A stretch of 20,863 nucleotides of DNA from a virus: positions 1-20,863 of IMG/VR virus record IMGVR_UViG_3300033153_003388, one strand, 5' to 3'. The notes under the pieces were generated by a model that saw only the letters and a program-made list of their open reading frames with translations, did not search any database and was not told the DNA's origin. A program made the translations under genes and the position numbers. Of this stretch, positions 15,498 through 20,863 are shown piece by piece; positions within the stretch are counted from its first letter, which is position 1; each line of letters begins with the position of its first letter.

Positions 15498-16859
15498 TTA
15501 TTGCGTTTTGAAGTAGTTTTGCAAAGCACCTTTGATACGTGAAACACTCTTCTCTGATTCTTCCTCAAAGAAAGTTAGCTTCTTGCGGTTTGCAACTTCT
15601 TTATTTTCTTCCGTTGTCTCGACTGTTGTCTTGCGATTAGCGGGGGCATCGTCTACGTCTTTTGAAACTTCCTCTGTCTCTTCTTCGAGAGTCCCTACTG
15701 CTTTGTCTTCAGTAGCCTCATCAATCTCAGGTTCAGATGAAAGTAATTTCGCCAGCATAGCCTCAATCTCTACTAGTCTATCAAGCATATTGTCGTCTTC
15801 ATTATCTATAATCGCTTTTTCTTCCATTTCGTTATTTTCAAGAAGTTCTTTTTCTTCTTCAATAACTTCCTCTTCTTCATCTTCTTCCTCAGAAGACTCT
15901 TCAATAGGAAGCTCCGCCTCTGGTACTTCCAGAAGTTCTTCTTCTTCTTCGACTTCTTCTGTAACTGCTTCGACTTCTTCTGTAACCGCTTCGGTTTCCA
16001 CCGCTTCCACTACAGCTTCAGTTTCTACAGATTCTTCAAGAGCTTCAGCTTCTTCAATACTTCCGACAACCTCTGCATCTTCAAGTTCTTTCTCTTCCTC
16101 AGCTTCCTCAACCTTTTCTTCCTCAACCTCTTCAAGTTTCTCTACTTCCTCAAGTTCTTCTGAAACCTCATCAACAGTCTCAAGTTCCTTCTCTTCGTCC
16201 TCTTCTACCACAACTTCACCAGCGGATAGTGATTTAAAGATAGGTACTAAAGCTTCTGCTGTTCCAGCTTCTCTGATTGCTTTACGAGCTTTTTCATTTA
16301 ATTCAAACATAACGTCACCTTCTATTGATTTGAGTGCATGCTCAATAATACTTGCATGTGGGTTGGCTGGGTGGTCAACAACGCTGATTTCTGCCAGCAT
16401 GTATTCATGAATTTTCCATCCACCACTGTCCATCCATTCCACTGCTTTTTCATCAAAAGGGTTGAAAAGGATTCCAACTGATAGTCCCTTCATTACACCT
16501 GTCTGCACTAATTTGATTGTCTCTTTGTCAACTAATTTAATAACAACTTCATTCCATGCCAAACCTTCGACCCCGTCACCTTCACCAATGTTTCTGGCAA
16601 GTCCAACTGGTTTTGGTTGGTGCATAAAACGAATGTTTCTCCATTTCTTATAGTCAGGAAGAGCGTTTCCTGTAGCATCCTTGGTAATAATATCCCCAAC
16701 GCTATCTAAGTTATCGTCTGTGAAATACGCTCTGATGTCCAACTCATCCGGGGTATCTCCCCCACTATCTATGCTCTTTTGTTCTTGAGCAATTGAAATG
16801 ATATTAGTATCGTCAAAGCCAAAGAATTTAGTTACAAATTTTAGCTTCTTTTCTTCCAT
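15498..16859 (-). CDS. Prohead protease (HK97 / S78 type) fused to an acidic scaffold-like domain
   Basis: Cleaves scaffold and capsid proteins during prohead maturation. Residues 1-175 form the protease: GDIITKDA, FMHQPKPVG with the likely catalytic His80, MKGLSVGI with Ser127 as nucleophile, and LAEISVVDHPANPHA with Glu157 as the probable third residue. Usual proteases of this family are about 200 residues; this one has 453. From about residue 215 to 345 it is an extreme Glu/Val/Ala repeat, then a leucine-rich helix (MLDRLVEIEAMLAKLL, about 358-373) and a basic end (RIKGALQNYF). This resembles protease-scaffold fusions in which the C-terminus binds capsid subunits. The capsid protein lacks an evident N-terminal delta domain, consistent with scaffold supplied here. 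AGGAGG lies 5 nt before the ATG. Confidence 0.85.
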   Translation of the reverse strand: MEEKKLKFVTKFFGFDDTNIISIAQEQKSIDSGGDTPDELDIRAYFTDDNLDSVGDIITKDATGNALPDYKKWRNIRFMHQPKPVGLARNIGEGDGVEGLAWNEVVIKLVDKETIKLVQTGVMKGLSVGILFNPFDEKAVEWMDSGGWKIHEYMLAEISVVDHPANPHASIIEHALKSIEGDVMFELNEKARKAIREAGTAEALVPIFKSLSAGEVVVEEDEEKELETVDEVSEELEEVEKLEEVEEEKVEEAEEEKELEDAEVVGSIEEAEALEESVETEAVVEAVETEAVTEEVEAVTEEVEEEEELLEVPEAELPIEESSEEEDEEEEVIEEEKELLENNEMEEKAIIDNEDDNMLDRLVEIEAMLAKLLSSEPEIDEATEDKAVGTLEEETEEVSKDVDDAPANRKTTVETTEENKEVANRKKLTFFEEESEKSVSRIKGALQNYFKTQ

Positions 16860-16867
16860 TATTCCTC

Positions 16868-17149
16868 CTAATGTATATCTTTTATAGCGTCTAAAATTCT
16901 TTCTGTTCTACGCTCATAAAACAATTTCTCAAGTTGTACTACTGGAATCTTCTTTACCATGTCACAGGTAATACTTTTAATTCCACCCCTAAAAGTAATT
17001 GGCTCGTCCCACTTGTACCTCTTTATGCCGTCTCCCCATAAATCATACACCCTTCTATTATCTGCTTCTGTTAGACATAAGTCTATAGGTTTAGCTAATG
17101 ATAGTACTTCAACGCCCCTTCTCTGTACCATTTTATGTGGGTATCCCAT
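16868..17149 (-). CDS. Hypothetical protein between portal and protease
   Basis: A 93-residue, basic protein that I do not recognise. It starts with an ATG directly after the TAA stop of the zinc-ribbon gene (TAAATG) with GGAGGAG in front, and ends in TAG 8 nt before the protease start, so it is part of the head operon. It contains two cysteines (LCLTEAD and ITCDMV) but no clear metal site, plus a helical basic C-terminus (FYERRTERILDAI). A head assembly or regulatory role is suggested by position alone. Confidence 0.7.
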   Translation of the reverse strand: MGYPHKMVQRRGVEVLSLAKPIDLCLTEADNRRVYDLWGDGIKRYKWDEPITFRGGIKSITCDMVKKIPVVQLEKLFYERRTERILDAIKDIH

Positions 17150-17458
17150 TTACTCCTCCTCTCTTTTCACATTAAAACTGTCTTCATTAAGTTCTTTATG
17201 TATTATATTCAAAGCTCTCCTTGCAATTATGTACGATAGTGTGTCTAAAAACTGCTCAAGTGACCGCACAAGGGGGCTTGATGAGTACCACACTTTCTCA
17301 TTATTACATTTCGGACAATGAATAATCATTGAGTTTCCACTTGACCTAACTATTGATGGGTCAACCGTGTCAGCAAGGGTAAGTTCTCCCCCTAATATAA
17401 ATCCCAATGTTGCACCGCACGCTCTATCAGTGCAGTACCATCTCTTAAGTTCGCTCAT
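17150..17458 (-). CDS. Zinc-ribbon protein in the head module
   Basis: A roughly 102-residue protein of unknown function. Near the N-terminus it has CTDRAC, and about 35 residues later HCPKCNNEK: two Cys pairs that would bind one zinc as a ribbon. The rest is helical and basic to acidic, ending KREEE. An upstream ATG at 17464 is only 1 nt from GGAG, whereas the ATG at 17458 has 7 nt spacing from AAAGGAG, so I prefer 17458. It sits between portal and protease genes, right after the portal stop. Similar small zinc-ribbon proteins occur in phage head operons; a nucleic-acid or structural role is inference only. Confidence 0.75.
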   Translation of the reverse strand: MSELKRWYCTDRACGATLGFILGGELTLADTVDPSIVRSSGNSMIIHCPKCNNEKVWYSSSPLVRSLEQFLDTLSYIIARRALNIIHKELNEDSFNVKREEE

Positions 17459-17470
17459 CGACATACTCCT

Positions 17471-19087
17471 TTATGTTCCTACGTATAAATGTCTTCTTAG
17501 TTCTTCCATGCTCTCAATAAATTCATCTTTAGTCTCAGACTTAGACAAAATTTGTTGAACAGCTTTCATTGTTTTTGCATCTTCGTGATTCCAGAAAAAC
17601 TCCACGTAGTCCTCTCTCCTACTAGACCATCTATTGAGAACAAAACGTTGTAAGGCTGCTAGTTCATTAATTAGTTCTAGCTCAAACAATCGTCTGTCTC
17701 CTCTAGGCGGGTCTTGGTCATCAATAGTTGGCTCACCAACTTCGGACGGAGAATCTGGTCTGTCTTCTCTTCCTTCCGGCGGACTTCCTTGTTCTTCGCT
17801 TTGATTATTTGTGATTGGGTCAGTGAAGTCTCCACCCTTCCCATCCTCTCTAGGAGGTAAACCACGTTCCGCTCTAATTTCATTGGCGTTCATAACTCCA
17901 ATTTGTCTATAGCGCATGTGAACTGTGGCTTGTTCCACATCATCAAGAAAATCTACTCTTCCGAATTTGAACACCCAGTCATCTATCTCAAAAAGTCTTT
18001 TATGTACTTGAGTATATAACCCTTCTTCAATAAATCTAAACAAAGGAATGACTGTTGACTCAAAGAACTCTTTTCTATAATCTTCTGATAACTCATTTTC
18101 TGTATCTATACCGAGCTTGTTAGCCATAGTCCCAACAACAGAAAGAATCTCCTGTCTTGTTCCATTTCTGGCTTCCATGTAAGGGATTTGGTCTGGGAAC
18201 GAAGCTAAACGTTTAATGTTTATTTCTCCCGACACAACGATAGGAACTTTACCTATGTTGTTTGCCCCTTTATAGTTATCTTCGATGTAGTCCGCAAGAG
18301 CATTGAACTCTTCTTCGTCTACTTTCTCTGGTAACTCCCAAATTGCAGGAGGAAGCTTACTTTCCTGTAGATACTGTATAGCTGCTGTTTGCAGATATAT
18401 ATCTAGTGGTAATGGAAAGTTTGTTAGTGACTCAACAAGCGCATCACCCCAAGGTCTCCCTGTTAGGTCTGGTGATACGATGAATACTACCTCGTCACTA
18501 CTATAACTGGCTAACTCTTTACCTGTATCCAACGATAAGTGAATAAAGGCGGGGTCTTTAAAATAACCCTCTTCATCTACATTAGGTATCACAAATCCAT
18601 AGATATATTCAAAACCTAAAGGTTCTCCTGCTTGGTTCTTCACTATTTGAAAAGCTGCTTGTCCAAAAAACTTTAGATAGAACAAAGCCGCCACTAGTTT
18701 AGATGGCATACCGTAAAAATCTTTGATGTTGTTCCAGTCTGGCGAACTGTATCCATAGAAGGCTAAGAGTTTTTCCTTGTTCTCATCGCTTGCTTCTAAA
18801 AAATGGTTCTTATGTTTTTCAACTGCCCAATCTGCCCCGACACCAGCGTTTGTTACAGTAGTGATTGCCGCCTTGAAGTAACCGTCCACCTTTAGTGCAT
18901 CCATAATATCTTTGTACAGAACATATCTTTTCAGTACTTGATTATTTTGGATAAGGTTTAGAATTTCTCTTTGAGAAGACGTTAGCGTTGCTGTTAAAGC
19001 TTTGCTACTTTTTGAGCTCCCAGAGGTTGGAGATAACCTGCGGTAATGTAGTTTCCTACCCTTATTACCTGATGTTGCTATTTGCAT
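17471..19087 (-). CDS. Portal protein (HK97 / phage_portal family)
   Basis: Dodecameric ring at one capsid vertex through which DNA is packaged and ejected. The 538 residues fit the usual portal size. Typical features are an N-terminal region with IMDALKVDGYFKAA, a central alpha/beta body containing GRPWGDALVESL, and the wing/crown motif MNANEIRAERGLPP near residue 415, a hallmark of the family. After it comes a hydrophilic, Pro/Glu/Asp-rich linker (about 425-475) and a helical tail. GGAGG sits 5 nt before the ATG. It is the first gene after the terminator and starts the head module. Phages normally have the large terminase just upstream; here the neighbour is the reductase unit, so terminase must be encoded elsewhere. 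Confidence 0.88.
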   Translation of the reverse strand: MQIATSGNKGRKLHYRRLSPTSGSSKSSKALTATLTSSQREILNLIQNNQVLKRYVLYKDIMDALKVDGYFKAAITTVTNAGVGADWAVEKHKNHFLEASDENKEKLLAFYGYSSPDWNNIKDFYGMPSKLVAALFYLKFFGQAAFQIVKNQAGEPLGFEYIYGFVIPNVDEEGYFKDPAFIHLSLDTGKELASYSSDEVVFIVSPDLTGRPWGDALVESLTNFPLPLDIYLQTAAIQYLQESKLPPAIWELPEKVDEEEFNALADYIEDNYKGANNIGKVPIVVSGEINIKRLASFPDQIPYMEARNGTRQEILSVVGTMANKLGIDTENELSEDYRKEFFESTVIPLFRFIEEGLYTQVHKRLFEIDDWVFKFGRVDFLDDVEQATVHMRYRQIGVMNANEIRAERGLPPREDGKGGDFTDPITNNQSEEQGSPPEGREDRPDSPSEVGEPTIDDQDPPRGDRRLFELELINELAALQRFVLNRWSSRREDYVEFFWNHEDAKTMKAVQQILSKSETKDEFIESMEELRRHLYVGT

Positions 19088-19153
19088 TACTCCTCCAATA
19101 TTTTATTGTCCTCTGTTAAATCACGACAACGGAGATGTTATTTCTCCTAACAT

Positions 19154-19189
19154 AAAAAACCCCATATCTTGCTAGATGCGGGGCTTTTT
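19154..19189 (-). terminator. Rho-independent terminator closing the reductase transcript
   Basis: On the minus strand a GCCCC/GGGG-based stem with an inner ATCT/AGAT helix and a short loop is followed by TTTTTT. The plus strand also reads into a T run (GGGGC then TTTTT), so it could act in both directions. It lies between the 64-residue gene and the portal gene, separating the reductase unit from the late structural genes. Confidence 0.85.
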
Positions 19190-19206
19190 AATACAATTCT
19201 TATGCT

Positions 19207-19401
19207 TTATGCGATAAGTACCTTATCCACTCCACCGATAAATACTACTTTATCACCAAGTTTCTCCGTCATAGTATCTGTAAACTCTTCTAACTCATCT
19301 TGTGTTAGGTCTTCACGTATACAAACAACAAAGGTCTCATCCCTTTTCAGCTTCAGCGTTCTCAACTCATTTCTAAGAACCCAACTAACAAACCTGTTCA
19401 T
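19207..19401 (-). CDS. Small hypothetical protein downstream of the reductase
   Basis: A 64-residue protein that I do not recognise. The ATG lies 1 nt after the reductase TAG stop, and the GGAG of its ribosome binding site overlaps the last reductase codons, so the two are translationally coupled. The sequence is mixed charged and hydrophobic, with an acidic middle (TQDELEEF) and a hydrophobic end (KVVFIGGVDKVLIA). That looks like a small alpha/beta fold; there is no signal peptide, membrane segment or metal motif. It is the last gene before a rho-independent terminator, so it belongs to the reductase transcript and not to the head operon. A role in nucleotide metabolism is only suggested by position. 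Confidence 0.7.
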   Translation of the reverse strand: MNRFVSWVLRNELRTLKLKRDETFVVCIREDLTQDELEEFTDTMTEKLGDKVVFIGGVDKVLIA

Positions 19402-19402
19402 A

Positions 19403-20863
19403 CTACTCTCCTTTAATTACAGCCAACTCATCAGATATTTCACAAATGTCACCAGAACAAAATGATTCTCCGAGAGCTTCACTAGCTAATTTGTTGTCGT
19501 AATTTAACTTAATATGATTCAACTCTCTCTTCTCACTCACTACCTCTAACGGCAGTTGTTCATAGTAATCTGTGTTCTCTGGTAAAAAGCTAATTGTTTT
19601 TATCTTTGCTTCCTGTATAATTTCTACAATCTCTTTCTTGTCAGTTCCTTCTGGGATAATAGCCGTAAGACTGATGGAGTTGTCTGCCCACCATTTTTGT
19701 AGGGCTTCTACTATCGCAACTTGTTTTTGTAGTGGGTACTCTGTATTAGCATAAGACAGTGTTCCTCCATTAAAGTTGTAGGGGAACTCAAATATAGTTG
19801 TATGTTTCTCAACTATAGCTGGCTCATTCGGTACTCCACTATCTGTTAAACTTTTAATCAAATCTTCACGAATGTTTGGAATACGCACTCTCTTTATCAT
19901 AAGAGGGGCTGGAACAAGGTGAGCCCCAGAAGATGCCCCAGATAGAAGGGATATTGTGCCAGACGGTTTAATTGTTGTAAGCTTTATTGATTCTTCCACA
20001 CCAGCAATTGCTGATATTTGTTTATCAAGTGTTCTTAAATACCTATACCCTAAGTCGCTCCAAGAAATAAGGTCATTGAGGTCGTGCTTGCCTAAAAACT
20101 GGGCTACCCCGTCTAAACTTATACCAAGTCTTCTGTTTCTTTTTATTACTCCGGCTGACTGCTCCCATCTTGAGTTTGCTAAGAACATTGTAATAGCTTT
20201 ACTATACAAGTAAGAAAGTTTCACAATATTTATAAACTCTTTCAAACTATCTATTCTCGAAAGTACAATAGCACTCAATAAACAATGCTCAAAAGATTCT
20301 AAATTCATTTCAGCACAAGCGTTGACACCAGTGGCTTTATCTGGTATACTACTCTTACCGTCCGCAAACCTACCATACTCTTGCCCACGCTTAATCCACA
20401 CTAGCGCAGGCTCTCCATTCAACATAATATTATCCGCAAGACTTTCAAAGTCTACTACATCCTCACCGTATAAAGAATGGTTAGCCAACCACCCATGACT
20501 TGCCCGTTCTGGATATTTGCTATAGTCTTTCAAGTCCATAAGTTCTTCTGGTAACAAAGCTAACAACGCTGTTCTTCTTACATTCCCAGAAACAACTGCT
20601 TTCCCTATTAGTGTGAAGATATCTACAATCATTCTTCCTGAAAGAGGGTTGCCTATATTAGCCTCAAACATTTCCATAAGGCTAAGGTGTAGCTCAATCA
20701 GTGGCTCAGGTCCGGGGCATACGCCGCCAAACGTCTTGATTGGAACGCCCAACTCTCGTATCTTTGAGTAGTCAAACAAGGGCACACCCGCTCCGCTGAG
20801 ATACCCATCAATTAGCATCATTGTAGAATCGACCCAGCCCTCTCTACTATCTGGTATAAAATA
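19403..20863 (-). CDS. rtpR: Adenosylcobalamin-dependent ribonucleoside triphosphate reductase (class II, monomeric), 5' end outside window
   Basis: Reduces ribonucleoside triphosphates to deoxy forms using a B12 radical, supplying dNTPs for phage replication. The frame is open to the window edge: 14 codons precede the first in-window ATG (20821) and encode PDSREGWVDS, a family-typical stretch, so the true start lies upstream. Numbering from that ATG, NACAEMNLE gives Cys169 and Glu171, and Cys180 follows; the 11-residue Cys-Cys spacing and Cys-x-Glu match C408/E410/C419 of the Lactobacillus leichmannii enzyme. SGNVRRTA and TIKPSGT are conserved core motifs. Near the C-terminus, CSGDIC (455-460) has the CxxxxC spacing of the shuttle cysteine pair C731/C736. 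The stop is TAG, and a 64-codon gene follows almost immediately. The C-terminal portion is complete; the N-terminal third, including the first active-site cysteine, is not visible. Choosing class II over class I rests on family resemblance and these spacings. Confidence 0.9.
   Translation of the reverse strand, partial: YFIPDSREGWVDSTMMLIDGYLSGAGVPLFDYSKIRELGVPIKTFGGVCPGPEPLIELHLSLMEMFEANIGNPLSGRMIVDIFTLIGKAVVSGNVRRTALLALLPEELMDLKDYSKYPERASHGWLANHSLYGEDVVDFESLADNIMLNGEPALVWIKRGQEYGRFADGKSSIPDKATGVNACAEMNLESFEHCLLSAIVLSRIDSLKEFINIVKLSYLYSKAITMFLANSRWEQSAGVIKRNRRLGISLDGVAQFLGKHDLNDLISWSDLGYRYLRTLDKQISAIAGVEESIKLTTIKPSGTISLLSGASSGAHLVPAPLMIKRVRIPNIREDLIKSLTDSGVPNEPAIVEKHTTIFEFPYNFNGGTLSYANTEYPLQKQVAIVEALQKWWADNSISLTAIIPEGTDKKEIVEIIQEAKIKTISFLPENTDYYEQLPLEVVSEKRELNHIKLNYDNKLASEALGESFCSGDICEISDELAVIKGE

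Noticed and set aside
15825-15827. Internal start producing a separate scaffold from the protease gene
   Set aside because: The in-frame ATG (residue 345) has no ribosome binding site, unlike the strong sites seen for the other genes.
15532-16410. Long plus-strand frame, serine-rich
   Set aside because: It is the antisense of the Glu-rich protease tail; GAA/GAG codons give serine-rich shadows. No ribosome site or neighbouring plus-strand gene.
19100-19129. Promoter-like TTGTCG and TAAAAT, 18 nt apart, before the portal gene
   Set aside because: The predicted transcription start would fall within or at the portal ribosome binding site, so it is unlikely to serve it.

Overview
The window is the late structural (head and tail) region of a long-tailed siphovirus-like phage with an HK97-type head. 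Every supported gene lies on the minus strand, so the text below runs from high to low coordinates. The DNA is AT-rich. Nearly every start has a strong AAGGAG or AGGAGG type ribosome binding site, and many genes are joined by TAATG or ATGA stop-start overlaps. This points to a bacterial host that relies on Shine-Dalgarno initiation; the host genus cannot be read from the sequence.

Layout: (1) 20863-19150 holds the C-terminal two thirds of a B12-dependent (class II, monomeric) ribonucleoside triphosphate reductase, a 64-residue unknown protein and a rho-independent terminator. (2) 19087-14160 is the head module: portal, zinc-ribbon protein, small unknown protein, prohead protease fused to a very acidic scaffold-like tail, and the major capsid protein with an inserted Fn3-like domain. 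(3) 14147-14085 can fold as a three-way-junction RNA. (4) 14058-12369 holds a three-helix membrane protein, a head-tail connector, a probable tail terminator and an unknown neck protein. (5) 12365-10120 carries three tandem tail tube paralogues, followed by a 12-bp hairpin. (6) 10029-9188 encodes the tail chaperones, with a U UUU UUC -1 frameshift site giving a 280-residue fusion. (7) 9188-3690 is a giant tape measure gene (1832 aa). (8) 3690-185 holds a Dit-like distal tail protein and a baseplate hub protein whose frame is interrupted by one amber codon. (9) 181-1 is the start of a tail fibre or baseplate gene.

Together these genes build the procapsid, neck, tail tube and baseplate. No terminase, lysin or DNA replication gene other than the reductase is visible.

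The most unusual feature is a glycine-rich two-unit module (GxGY, then a D-rich stretch, then GG). It is inserted into four tail proteins: two of the three tail tube paralogues, the Dit-like protein (two tandem copies) and the hub. The tail tube cores themselves are identical over 48 residues in all three copies, although most of those codons differ synonymously. The in-frame amber in the hub and the RNA junction after the capsid gene are the other observations most worth testing.
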